Assembly: GCA_050084515.1 (NCBI GenBank)
Contig: CM114273.1
Span: 26,226,001-26,290,000 of the forward strand
From: Blasia pusilla
Lineage: Eukaryota; Marchantiophyta; Marchantiopsida; Blasiales
Direction: 5' to 3'
DNA: 64,000 nt
The notes under the pieces are model-generated. The model saw only the letters and a program-made list of their open reading frames with translations, was not told where the DNA came from and did not search any database. Of this stretch, positions 27,001-37,490 are shown one piece after another. Position 1 is the first letter of the stretch. Every line of letters starts with the position of its first letter. The translations under genes were made by a program, and so were the position numbers.

Positions 27001-30000
27001 ACCCTCCACATCTTTCCTCTGAGCCCCGCCTTCCACAAGCTCTAAGATTACTTGTCATGCCATACAGTGTCATATGCCTTCTTGAGGTCCAAGGAACCAC
27101 AGAGAGATAGGCTGGTAAGGTGGTCTTCAGGCCTTTTGTAAAAATTTTCAGTTCTCTTTCTTCAAGCATTTCAACAATCAGTAATAGTTGTTTATTTATA
27201 CTGCCTCCAGATTTCATCATCAGAGAATACCTCTGATCATTCTCGTTTGCGGAACAGCATGTGTTGGTAAATCGACAATTGCAACTCAACTTGCGCAACG
27301 TTTGAATCTTCCAAATGTTCTGCAGGTATCTTGCATGATTTTCCTTCAAGAACTGGCCTGTTTTGTTATATTTGATTGTTAAACACATGATTTTTCTTTC
27401 TGGAACATTCAGTCTTATTAACTTATGTTTCTGAACTTGTTTGAAGACGGACATGGTTTATGAACTTCTTCGCACTGCCACAGAGTAATCTCACACTGGC
27501 CTTCTCTTGGTGATCTCAATTGACGTTTGTGTCTTGGCATACCTTGGGTTCTCTGTGTTTGGTGAATCTCTGAACTCTATTCTTGATGCTTGTGGACACA
27601 TGACATTTATTTCTAACTAACCTCTCTTGTGTGTTTGTATTGGGATAGTGCCCCTCTCACCTCCACTCCAATCTGGGCAAGAGAATTTTCTTCAACAGAT
27701 GAACTTGTGACTGAATTTTGCCGAGAGTGTCGCATTGTTCGTAAAGGTAAATGAAGGACTAATCTAGGCTGTTCAGACATAGATGCTTACAAAGAAATTG
27801 TGGAGCCAACTATTGAATGCTTGGTATTCCGTCAAAAGTTTCATAACAATAAGTGAGGATTCATTATCTGGAAGAATTGATGCATTTGATAAATCAAGTG
27901 CTTATTTGGTCATATTATCCCATACAGGGCTCGATGGTGATCTGAGGAAAGCTATGAAAGATGGGAAGCCTGTCATTATTGAGGTATTTTGGTCTTAGTG
28001 GGTTGTCAGCAGTAATATGTATTTTTTTTTCTCTTCATAGGTCAAATTCAAAGATGCTTACTGAATTCATTATTTACTTGCAAGAGGATGGCCAAGCTCA
28101 AGGTATTTTGCATTTGCAGGGTGTTCATCTTGATCCTTCGATCTACTTAATGGATGAAGACAACGGAACAATGACAATGCCTCAAAAGGATATGAGTGGT
28201 GGAGCCAATGACACAACAACTTCATCACGTCCAGAAGGTTCACAGAGTACCTCCAATGTAGATGAGGTCGATGATCCAACTACTGCTGAAGAGACATTCT
28301 CTCAGCACCTGAAAATGGTGACAAAGTTTACGAGTCCAGAACACTTCTCAGTAAAAGACAAGACAGGCCTTGCTACAATGGCCTTTGGTGACATGTCCCT
28401 AAGCCACCAACCAGAAGGATCTGGAGGAGAAACATGTACAGGTGAGCCTGCATACCTCCATCTGATATGAACCTTATTTTTGTTTGGGACCAATTTTTTC
28501 TTTGAGTGAGATGTGGAGAATCTGTGACAAAGTTCACAGATTCTCCACATCTGTCATTGGCTTCTCTGGTATGCCACTGTCTCTTTAGACATGATGCTAT
28601 TGCTATTTCTTGTTGTCTCCACTCCTGTCACTTAGTTTCCAAGTTCCTTCATGCATTCTTTTTTAGATGCATCCTTCTGTGTATTGCGTGAGCATTTAGT
28701 TGTTGCTTACATCTTGATTGGAGATGCTGTCGCGGAAGGCAAAGTGTTGCTGTTGTGATGGATGTTTGCCTGGCATTTGACTGACCACCAGAGGAAGGAG
28801 CTCCTGGTTCTGGAGAATCTTCAGGAGTAAAACCAGAGGATCCTTCAGGTTCTGGAGAATCATCAGAATATAAGTTAGAGAGAGGCCCCTCTTCAGAATC
28901 GGCTGAAGATGCTGGAAAGAAACCGTCCATTAAACTTCCAGCAAAAGCCATTGTGGTGCCAATTGTATTGAGGATGGCCGACATTGATCACCAGGTGTGG
29001 TCACTTTCCATCTTGAGCAAATGTTTGTTCAGGTATGTTAATATTGCGCATAAAAATATTTGGTACAGCAATTAGTGTCTCACCAATTTGCTCCTGATCT
29101 CATCGTCATTGTACAGACCCTGCTAGAGGAATGGATAGCTTGTCGGTCCATAAATGGAGCCAGCCCACCTGAGGTAAGTGTCATAGCCTACTGTTTGAAA
29201 GACTATGTGAAATACGCAAAGGTAGTCTGTGTTGTGATTGTATCTGAATGGACTTTCAATTAATATGTCTGTGCCACCTCGTTTTGTCCTCCCAGATCGT
29301 AACCATCCAAGATGCATATATGTCCTGCATCTTGGACTTGTCTTTTCACCGTGTTCTCAAGTGTCAGCATGATCAGCAAGTGCGCATCTTGAGAAACTGA
29401 TTTCATCACACTATATATTTCTTCTTGTGATATCATCTGTTATCAGGAGAAGGAAGCCCTAGTGGCCAAGTTGCAAACTATCCAGGACTATCTCTGCTCT
29501 TTCGAATCTCAGGTATGTCAGTAAGTACTATCAGGTGTTCTACTCTGCCTTACACTCCCCCATCAACCTCACGGGAATTGAAGTTGCTTCTTGGTATGTC
29601 ATGGTAGGAAGGTTCCTTGGGTTCTCTTGATCTTCCACAATCTTTGAGCGTTGAAACGGTGGACTTAGTTGATGAGCCTGATGATAATGATGTTCTCATA
29701 CCTATGGTTCCAAAATCTCAACCCATCAATCATGGCATGGATAGTTCATACATTTCCTCCGATGATGAAACAACTGCAATAGGAACTCGTCGCCGATCCA
29801 CCCGACTTCGAACTATTGAGCCGCCAAATGGTTGAGGTCATTAGTTTCTGGTTATGAGCTCCCCATCTTTTCCTTGGGTTCTCTTGATCTTGGTTGCGGT
29901 CATTAGGTTCTGGTTATGAGCTCCCCATCTTTTCACTCTTCAACTGTTTATTCAACCTTAATTTCCTCAAGTTGTACCCACTAGTGATTTTCACAGTTTG

Positions 30001-31148
30001 GATCAAGATTAGTGCAATTCTAAGGCAATCTCTCCTTCCACTGATGCAGGGAATGAAAGTTGTGAACATCTCTGCGACAACTTTTCCTCAAACACTTGAT
30101 TGGCTGCATAGCTACCTCTTGCAGGTCATCATCTGCTGCTTGCCCTACACATCTTATGTGAGATTGCCTGTTGACTTATTGGAGAGTTGAGTGGAATAGA
30201 AGAGGGAAGATATGGCGTGTCGGATATGTGGCTTCCACATTCTGTAGATCCCTTGTTACTGGAGTGATAAGAATATAGAGGGTTGAGGGCATGAGAATAG
30301 AAGAGTTGAGGGACAATTTTAAGAGAAAGTAAGCTGCTGCCAACTCAATTCCCAACACTACCAACTCAATAAGTAACAGAAGTCTGAAAGCCACATTTAC
30401 GCTAGCTCCCTACATGATTTCACCTTCTCAACCTCCCAGCAGATAGAAAACTCACTCTAAGGGCACCTCCAGCTAATCTTGGGATAAGAAGTAGTTGCAA
30501 CACACTATGTCAAGGTGATACACAAGGGACACAAGTAGAAAAACGAGCTGAACACTCAAGAACATTAAGTACCTCACTGCAACAGCATTCTGGTGGAAAT
30601 TGAGTGCCTCACAATTGGTCAGATTAGCACTAGCACAACAGTGCTAGTGCTAATCTGGGGGATAGATACCTTAGAGGCTTGGAGGAGAAAGAGAGGCTGT
30701 ACTGATTAAGTAGTGCCTTGCGACCGTAGACCCTGTGCCCTGGTTGGACTGTGCTAGAGGAGAAAGAGAATGAATGAATAGATTTATTGAGAGAGAGAGA
30801 GAGAAGAAAAGGAGGCAGCCAAAGGCTGCGTAGTTAATGGAGGCTGCCTTAAAAGAGATCCTTAAGATATCTCTAGGAAAGGGAGCAGACTAACTTATTC
30901 CCCTAAACGGTTATCCCTAAATTTCAAGGAGGTTTTAGCCATAACTCTTTATCTACACCTATATTCTCTACTGTACTAGGTCAGGGCAGGACCAACTCTA
31001 GTCCGTACTTGATTTCTCTACACAACGTAGTTCACATATCTTGTGTCGTGGAATGTACTGCATTCTCATCACAGAGAATCTAAGCCATGGTTTTTCTCAT
31101 GTTTGCAGTGCATAGAACGAGGATGCTCAACTCCAAGTCCTAAGGCAG
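24058..31148 (+). CDS. 2-phosphoglycerate kinase-like P-loop NTPase with N-terminal ATP-cone
   Basis: In-phase exons: 24058-24237, 24355-24438, 24656-24729, 24879-24912, 25236-25294, 27211-27325, 27447-27484, 27649-27746, 27928-27983, 28120-28441, 28792-28994, 29117-29173, 29447-29512, 30050-30124 and 31109-31148. The last one still needs a downstream partner. The ATG at 24058 is preceded by an open frame but is the first ATG. Residues about 60-145 resemble an ATP-cone (VLSRFLVSRMLTVTK, then RRGYGEEFISRYKMMTR). The Walker A motif is GTACVGKST near residue 160, followed by TDMVYELLRTATDAPLTSTP and GVHLDPSIYLM. This is the pattern of archaeal 2-phosphoglycerate kinases and, more distantly, plant LPA1-type proteins linked to phytate. 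The substrate is unknown. The N-terminus has a Gly-Asp-Ala repeat. The intron from 25295 to 27210 holds a LINE. The C-terminal exon order is abnormal (see 29608-29835). Confidence 0.8.
24103..24150 (+). repeat. Coding minisatellite, Gly-Asp/Gly-Ala repeat
   Basis: Six-base units GGAGAT and GGAGCC alternate inside exon 1 of the P-loop NTPase and encode a GDGDGAGAGDGAGAGDGD tract. Its length keeps the frame. It is likely disordered and variable. Confidence 0.85.
25396..25410. repeat. Left target-site duplication of the intronic LINE
   Basis: AAGGAACCACAGAGA here is identical to 27091-27105. The 15-bp pair exactly brackets the LINE. Confidence 0.85.
25411..27090 (-). mobile_element. 5'-truncated LINE (non-LTR retrotransposon) in an intron of the NTPase gene
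   Basis: The - strand carries the reverse transcriptase part of a LINE ORF2. Motif A LDLKKAYDTVWHD lies at the truncated 5' end (about 27085-27050), then AQGCLLSPTLFNIFVNSLLE, then the catalytic FADDF near 26790. A 3' zinc-binding region CTLCDDRDKNSSHYLVSC follows at about 25830-25780. Stops and frameshifts at several points make it inactive. The endonuclease and ORF1 are missing. It ends near 25411 in the conserved tail with GGTCTATGGTCGCAAGGC. Perfect 15-bp target-site duplications bracket it. A hexamer microsatellite (CAGTGC type) sits at 26611-26640. The orientation is opposite to the host gene. Confidence 0.9.
27091..27105. repeat. Right target-site duplication of the intronic LINE
   Basis: Identical to 25396-25410. 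Host intron sequence resumes after it. Confidence 0.85.
28509..28552. repeat. Perfect inverted repeat in an intron
   Basis: Two 19-base arms (28509-28527 and 28534-28552, starting AGATGTGGAGAATC) are perfectly complementary with a 6-base loop, CAAAGT. It lies about 70 bp after exon 28120-28441. It could be a hairpin in the pre-mRNA or a scar of fold-back repair. Confidence 0.9.
29608..29835 (+). other. Displaced or alternative C-terminal exon of the NTPase gene
   Basis: An open stretch encodes GSLGSLDLPQSLSVETVDLV at its start and GTRRRSTRLRTIEPPNG at its end, then TGA. It reads in phase 0 after exon 29447-29512 if spliced at 29607. It also reads in phase 1 after exon 31109-31148 if the acceptor at 29611 is used. 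Because 30050-30124 and 31109-31148 continue the conserved domain, this terminal exon looks as if it should follow them. Either it is an early alternative terminus or the locus (or assembly) is rearranged. Confidence 0.6.
29830..29933. repeat. 62-bp tandem duplication after the C-terminal exon
   Basis: GGTTGAGGTCATTAG at 29830 and GGTTGCGGTCATTAG at 29892 begin two near-identical units 62 bp apart. The first unit ends with CCTTGGGTTCTCTTGATCTT (29872-29891), a copy of 20 bases from the beginning of the exon at 29616-29635. Confidence 0.85.
30682..30769 (-). mobile_element. 62-bp LINE 3'-end insertion with 13-bp target-site duplications
   Basis: The 30695-30756 core matches the 3' tail of the intronic LINE (TACTGATTAAGTAGTGCC, then CTTGCGACCGTAGACCC). 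It is bracketed by identical GAGGAGAAAGAGA at 30682-30694 and 30757-30769. It is a nearly complete 5' truncation of the same LINE family, on the - strand, within the intron between exons 30050 and 31109. Confidence 0.85.
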
Positions 31149-32108
31149 GTTCTTGATATCCATGCTGTGAACCTGGGAGTTTACACCAGGAAAAAGGCAA
31201 CCAGTGCACGTGATAGCCAGGACTACTGGTCTAGGATTCAGTGACTTATATTTCGTTGTACAGCTGTGAAATGGGTCTTACTGAAACAACTTCCTAATTA
31301 ACAGCAGGCACTGGCATGCTTCACAGGTATTCCACAGCCCGGTAAATTTGTAGGAAGCAACTCTCCAGGAATGCTCAATGCCAAATTTTGTAAAATTGGA
31401 CTCGTTACAAGGCATTGCTAATCCCCGTGGAAATAAATGCCTCCTTAGAATTAACATATGCGACCTCGTAGAAAAAAATGTTGTTTTAGGGAAGTCCAAT
31501 TGTATGGAAGAGAATCTGTCAAAAAATTGAGGGGCACAGAGGAAATCCATGTTCACAGAAAACAGTGTCAGAATTCTGTACTTGCCATGCACATAACTTT
31601 GATGAACGAATTGGTTTCAGCCGTGAGGAACTTTTGTAAAATGATTGACATGCATGAAGCTCACTATGATGTGATTAGTTCAGGGTTCTACTCAGAGTGT
31701 AATTTGTCGGACCTGTGGCAGCAAGAAATTTTGTTGTGGATCACTCAAAATCTACACTCCAGTTACCAACCTGAATCAACAGAGCTAGAAGCTCGAGATT
31801 GCAAGATTTGACCATTCACAAAGAAAGAAGATTTTATCATGGTTGCCACCAAAGACCTCCTTAGACGCTCCATTTCTAACAATATTCTTTTCTTGAATAC
31901 CAATCTTTGGACCTCATACCTACACCAACCTTACTCCAAAATCAACTTTAATCGTTGATTAAGTCAACCCCAAAATCCTGATTCTGTAAGGCCTATGTTA
32001 GAAACACCATCTTATACTCTGGGTTCGTGAAAACGGGTCTCTCTTAGTGGTACAACCAGTTAACAGTAAACCTTCAATAATAATGAAAAATCGAGTGGTT
32101 GACAAGAA
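31149..32108. other. No supported gene; presumed 3' part of NTPase locus and spacer
   Basis: The exon at 31109 needs a further exon after 31148, but no continuation with the right phase and composition was recognised here. A 117-codon ORF at 31458-31811 has no recognisable family. Confidence 0.35.
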
Positions 32109-32190
32109 GTGGCCGTGCCGGAGTGGTTATCGGGCATGACTAGAAATCATGTGGGCTCTGCCCGCGCAGGTTCGAATCCTGCCGGCCACG
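32109..32190 (+). tRNA. tRNA-Ser (AGA)
   Basis: 82 bases. The acceptor is GTGGCCG with CGGCCAC plus discriminator G. The D-arm contains GTGCCGGAGTGGTTATCGG. The anticodon loop is CTAGAAA with anticodon AGA. There is a long class II variable arm (GTGGGCTCTGCCCGC), and the T-arm is GCAGG-TTCGAAT-CCTGC. All are hallmarks of a serine tRNA. No intron. Confidence 0.97.
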
Positions 32191-32394
32191 CTATAGGGTC
32201 ACGTCACTCGTGAGATTACCTTTTTTGACACTTTCAGAAAAAACTGTTGCCGTTGCTATGATCACAAGTTCGTTCGCAATAGATTTAAACTTTTCCACTT
32301 TTGAAATCATCTATATTATTAGAAGATGGTTAAAAGAGGTTTGGTAAGCCCTTCTCTAGTGTTGAGATGTAAGCAAACGTTAGTGTTTAATTAA

Positions 32395-35070
32395 ATGCTA
32401 ACAAGAAGAACTAAGGGTGCTAAGGGATTTTTTCACCCTCCATGGCGTGGGCAAGATGCTAGTAAGGTTCAAGTTTGTTCATGCCGTTTAGATGTTCTAA
32501 GTTGGGGGAGGCAAAACATTCCCTTTGCCCCCATTTTCTTTAGTCTTTACACTTGTTGGAAAATGGCTCTTCTTGGGAATGAAAGTTCATCTATATTGTT
32601 ATTCGAGAGTGCCTTCCTGATTTGCAAACACATGCTTGACATGTGGCAACCCAGGGCAGCAAGAAAATGTCTCTCGTACCTTGATCCACACACGGCAAGT
32701 TTGCAACTAACCGAATTGCTCAAAAACACTGCATCTAAGTTCTTTTCGCGGCACAGGGATAGCAGTGCTAGGAGGCTGCCTTGTAATGGGTGGTTTGACT
32801 CTGAATGCAAGCAAGTAAGGGCAAGAGTAGTAGATAAATCTTTGGATATCCAAACTCGGTTTACTATGACGAGCCTTTACAAATACTTGGTGAAATCTAA
32901 GAAACAAGCTTTCTTGCGGCGGAAGCAAGAGTCCTTGACAAGGGAGCTGCATGACAACCCCAAATCATTTTGGAGACGGTTAGTAGTACGATCTTCAAAA
33001 CCTACTCTTGATCCCAAGTCTTTGATATCTTTTGCCGAAAAGCTCTATTTCTTTCCCGATGCTACATCTATGCCACGTTGTGAAGGATTACCTGGCTTAT
33101 TCTCTGAAGCAGAGGTGATGAATCAACTAAGAATATTAGCAAATGGTAAATGTCAGGATTTGGATGGTCTTTCTATTGAACTTTTCAAATGGAGAGGAGA
33201 TTCTATTGGACCGATCCTCACCAAAGTATTGGGTGATGCTGCTATCTATGGTTTTCCTTCAACCTGGTCGCTACGGGAGATTGTTTTTATTCACAAATCA
33301 GGAAGGAAGGACTTGGTGACAAACTATCATACTATCATGGTGGGCAGTGTTTTTGGCAAGTTGTTTGGGAAATTGGTGGAGTCAAAGTTGAGCGCATGGA
33401 CAGAGTCTTTCCAAAAGAGAGCACGGGTCCAAGCTGGTTTTCGCCCAACATACAACACCATCGACCATATCTTAGCCTTGCGTGTTTTATGGTAGAAATC
33501 TAAGGGCAACGGGAAAGCTTTGTTTTGCGGTTTTATCGATTTCAAGAAAGATTTTGATATTGTATCTCGTAAGCACTTATGGGATAGGCTGCAAGCCATT
33601 GGAGTACCACCAAATCTCCTAGCAACCATGACCACGTTATACCATTCCGTTCGGTCAAAGTTCAAAGGTTCACAAACTCAAGAGATCTTGAGTACCATAA
33701 GAGTCATTCAAGGTTGCCCTCTCTCCCCTACTCTATTTGGAGTTTTCATATATGATATCGAAAAGTGGTTGGAGGAATGTGATAGTGAAGGTGTCAAGCT
33801 TGGAGACTTTGTCATCAAAGCTCTATTGTATGCAAATGATACATATTACTAGCACGTGATGACATTAGTTTACAAAAGCACCTCGACACTTTGGCAAGGT
33901 TTTGTACCTAGAATCAGATGGAGGTTAATATGGAGAAGTCTAAAGTCATTATAGTGGGTACTAGATCCAAGCTCTCATTCTTTTACAAAGATCTACAATT
34001 AGAACAAGTGAAGAGTTACAAATATCTAGGCATTGATTTCTCTCATGACTATAGTTGGGCACTTTGTGTGCAAAAGAAAGAAGAAGCTAGTTACAAAGCT
34101 CCATATTAATTTTTAAATCGGTGTAGAAGAGCTCATCTTGTGTCTTGGAGTCTTAGGAAGGTCTTATTTAGGAGCTTAGTGTTGCCGGTGGTCTTATATG
34201 GGATCCAAGTTTGGGGCCCTAATTGTAAGAAGACAGGTTGGGAGCGCATGGAGAGGATGCAAAAGATCTTTCTACAAGAAGAATTGGGTGTAAGAAACCA
34301 AACTCCTTATGCTATTCTTCTTGCGGAAACATGTTGTCTTCCTCTAGAGGCTGAAGCACTTTACTTGACGATCACTTATATCGCAAGAATGAGATCTCTT
34401 GATGTTTCTTGCCTCCCTCATCAAGATTTGCAAGCCATACGTTCTATAGGGTGGATGGCAGATGTGGTGACTTGGTCTTCAAAGTGGAATGTGGCGGAAC
34501 ACGATTGGGACTTCAAACCGATGGCACTCCGCGAGCATCTATAGAAGCAATTTCTCAACATTATTTGGAGCAGCTCGGACACAAAATGGAGTTTTATCAA
34601 CTTCATGTTAATCCTATGCTTGTATATTATGAACAAGGATACCTACTTGCGGGGATCTCCACGTTCTTACATCATAATATTGCACGACATAGAACAGGGT
34701 CTCATAGACTAGGAATTGAGGAAGGATGATGGTTTAATATTGATAGAAGTGAACAAATTTGTAGGTTATGTGACGGAGAAAATATTGAGGATGAAGAGTA
34801 TATGTTTGTTACATGTCCAAGGTATGAAGAGATTAGACTAGCTCATAAAATAGATGCCGAGAATTTCTATTCTTTTACTACAACTAGTAGCTTATGATTT
34901 AGGTGGTCATATTAGGGATGCCATTATTCATTGCTCAAATGCTCTAGGCAGTAGCTAGGAGAAGGTCTTAAGGATATTTTTCCGGGTCAGTGAATGACTT
35001 GTAATGTGTTTTTCAGCCTTTTGATCCTTTGGGTCCCACGGGCTTGATCTATTTACCATTTACCATTTAT
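32395..35070 (+). pseudogene. Decayed LINE (non-LTR retrotransposon)
   Basis: The + strand frames 32395-33495, 33520-33852, 33918-34109 and 34140-34544 join into an ORF2-like protein. It has a pre-RT region with KSFWRRLVVR, RT blocks (DGLSIELFKWRGDSI, AGFRPTYNTIDHILALR, FIDFKKDFDIVSRKHLWDRL, VIQGCPLSPTLFGVFIYDIE) and a degenerate catalytic box ALLYANDT where FADD is expected. Near 34760-34830 it has CRLCDGENIEDEEYMFVTC, a zinc-binding tail whose His is lost. In-frame stops lie at about 33493, 33850 and 34540. It seems to end in a repeated TTTACCATTTA run near 35050. It lies about 200 bp downstream of tRNA-Ser and is not autonomous. Confidence 0.85.
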
Positions 35071-35743
35071 ATTACGGGCATCAAGAAAATGTCTCTCATG
35101 CTACGGGCAGCAAGAAAATATATTTTGAATTTGTGTGCAACATATTAGTTCTTTCACTCCCCTACATGGCATGGGATGTACACCAATACCTACTAAAAGA
35201 AGTGTAGCCTACTTAATGGGAATTTTTGCAAATCCAACCCATCTCATGTAGTACTAATACATTTAATAAGGGAATACCATAAATAATTACCCTATTCTTT
35301 TGTCATCTTGCTAATAGCCCCTAAGTTTTGTTGGGAGCCATTATGAATTTTTTTCTCTGCTTTTAGTAAGAGGGTTAGAGTGATAGGTGGGATCTCATCT
35401 TAGAAACTATGACTATGAACTAAGGCCACCAAATAGATTATGTCACAACCTTCGTAACCAAACACGCGCCAATGCGGAATATCAAAATTACAGTAGGCTC
35501 ACATTGGGATGGAAGCGCGTCGGAGTGTCACGACTGAGACATGAGTTATAGAAGTGAGACGTGAGCCTTGATGGACGTTTTGACCTAGCAGAGGAGGACT
35601 TGAGAAGAGATCAAGTCTCACAAGAGTTGGGTGCCAAGGGAACTTCGACGTGGTTTGGATTTAATTTAGCGTTTGGGGGTTCTCTATGTTTGAGGTCATA
35701 ACGGCTAGATCCGACATGCATTTGGGATGCATAAGGTGTTGGA
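35071..35743. other. AT-rich spacer with no supported feature
   Basis: Nothing recognisable beyond decayed repeat-like DNA. Confidence 0.3.
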
Positions 35744-35905
35744 TGTCACATCTGAGTAACCGATAGGCTGAGATCTATCGTGGATAGGGCGCAAGAGCCA
35801 GCGGACTATCTTGAGTGTAACTTTGTCCCACGGTGTTGGATGAGGTTGAGGATAGGTCCATTGTGTCAGGAACTTTGTTTCTAACAACTTTCATGTTGAG
35901 GTCGC
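35744..35905 (+). repeat. LTR-A fragment
   Basis: Begins TGTCACATCTGAGTAACC and aligns with 37627-37775, including ATCTATCGTGGATAGGGCG and GTCCATTGTGTCAGGAAC. It is truncated at about 35905. Confidence 0.8.
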
Positions 35906-36719
35906 CAGAGTCCAATGTGTATCAACAGCACCATGTGAGAGAGCTTTTAGCATTCAAAATATCTTCTCAAACCTCCGATGCTACTATGAGGGTTCAATCC
36001 TTTTACAATACTCCCTTCCTAAATTAAGATAACATATGAATGGAACATTTAATAGTTTCATCTATATTCTAATTAAGAAAAGGAAATGTTTTGAATTAGT
36101 GTAGAAAGAATATTTTTCAAAAACTAAACCTCATAGTAAAATAATGAGGTATTATTCTCCTTTTATAGGCCTATAATATTTTTTAACATTTTAAAAATAA
36201 AATAGTGCATAATTCCCCTAAAAATAGAAATATTTCTATCATTCTTAAAAATTGCTTGTGTCACATATATGCATTCTTACAAAGATAGATATCATAAGTC
36301 ATCCATATCCATTCTACGATAAGGTTACACAAAAACTTATATTTGTCCATGCAAAAACATTATTGCTTATATATGCTCGCCCCTCCCCTACCCCAACCTG
36401 CTCTTCAATTGTGCCAACTCAGCCTCCCCCTTTCCACATACGTGTGCCCATCCCTCCCTTGCCACCTCTATTGCCTTCCAATCCATCCCCTTGCTCACAC
36501 TGTCCACTTCTCATGTATTCCTCCATGCCTTCTTGCTCAAGATAAGGAACTTCGGTTGCCCACTTTCAAAAATTTCCCACATAGACATATTCTTAACTTC
36601 TTACTTGTCTATTATAGGAAGGGACTTGTATGTTTGGGTGTAATTGTGTGCTTCCAGTGATGGATAAAAAAGTCATCTCTTTTTTATTTGCTATTAAAAA
36701 GAAGTTAAGCTATTTCTTA
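35906..36719. other. AT-rich spacer with no supported feature
   Basis: AT-rich to about 36350, then a C-rich patch near 36380-36540. No gene or repeat family recognised. Confidence 0.3.
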
Positions 36720-37440
36720 ACCTTGGATGTGTGGAGATTACCATCCTATCAATTGGCGTATGAAGGCCGATCGCTATGCTATGCCTACTCCCAAGGAGAT
36801 CTTTGATGCGGTGGGGCATACAAGGATCTTTAGTTGTTTGGATCTCCATGCTGGTTATCATTAATTGCCCATTCAAGTGGAGAACAAGGAGAAGACAACA
36901 TTTTGGGGGATAGATCCTTTTGGGAAGGATTGTTTGTACTAGTGGCCTTTGAGAACTTAGCTATTGCTCAACATAGAGATACATTGAGGTACGCGACCAT
37001 TCGTGGAGGAGGTTATTGTCCAGGGATTAGGAGGTTTCATCCTAGAGATTACGTCTATTTATAACAGGCGACACCCACGACGCTAGATGTCACTGCAAGG
37101 TGCACGATCCTACGTGTGCGCGAGGTATTACCGACCAGAGTCCTCATGTTGGAGGGACGGGATGGTATGGTTTGGAAGGATCATGTGCGCAATTGTGCGC
37201 CATGTCATCTTCCGAACGTAGACGGGACGGTGGATCTGAGCTTGGCAATGGTACCTGCAGGCTTGAGGTGTATGTTGTGCGGATCTATGAGGGATGCACC
37301 CACCATGTTGGTATGTGATGGTTGTTCTCGAGGGTGGCATATGTCATGTCTGACCCCCCCCTCTTGATGTGGTTCCCACGGGACGATGAATGTGTCTGAG
37401 ATGTGTATAGGGTAGTAGGTCATGTCAGAGAGATGTGATA
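36720..37440 (+). pseudogene. Gypsy deletion derivative: RT start fused to integrase C-terminus and PHD finger
   Basis: At 36726-36945 the + strand encodes the beginning of a gypsy reverse transcriptase (CGDYHPINWRMKADRYAMPT, then LDLHAGYH), with an in-frame stop. At about 36946 it jumps to the tail of the pol protein (VAFENLAIAQHRDTLRY, then RFHPRDYVYL). The central RT, RNase H and most of the integrase are lost. The tail then gives VWKDHVRNCAPCHLPNVDG and a PHD finger at about 37270-37410. Purine-rich AGGAGGGCGG at 37478-37487 precedes LTR-A copy 3. Confidence 0.8.
37270..37412 (+). other. PHD finger encoded by gypsy pol, copy 1
   Basis: The Cys4-His-Cys3 pattern is visible: CMLCG, then LVCDGCSRGWHMSCLTPP, then MCLRC after an intervening stop that replaces the usual Trp. 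PHD fingers bind histone H3 tails. Sequence and spacing match the copy at 52783-52915. A frameshift at the run of C bases near 37357 adds to the decay. Confidence 0.8.
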
Positions 37441-37490
37441 TTTTCTATGTCGAGTTGGGGGGATCCAACTGCCAACTAGGAGGGCGGTTG

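Noticed and set aside
26575-27045. + strand 156-codon ORF with a CQCQCQC run
   Set aside because: It is the antisense shadow of the LINE RT; the run comes from a hexamer microsatellite.
31458-31811. 117-codon + strand ORF after the NTPase gene
   Set aside because: It does not continue the NTPase in phase from 31148 and shows no known domain.
37100-37410. Host PHD-finger gene
   Set aside because: The PHD is joined upstream to gypsy integrase tail sequence and followed by a purine tract and LTR, and the same linkage recurs at 52440-52915.
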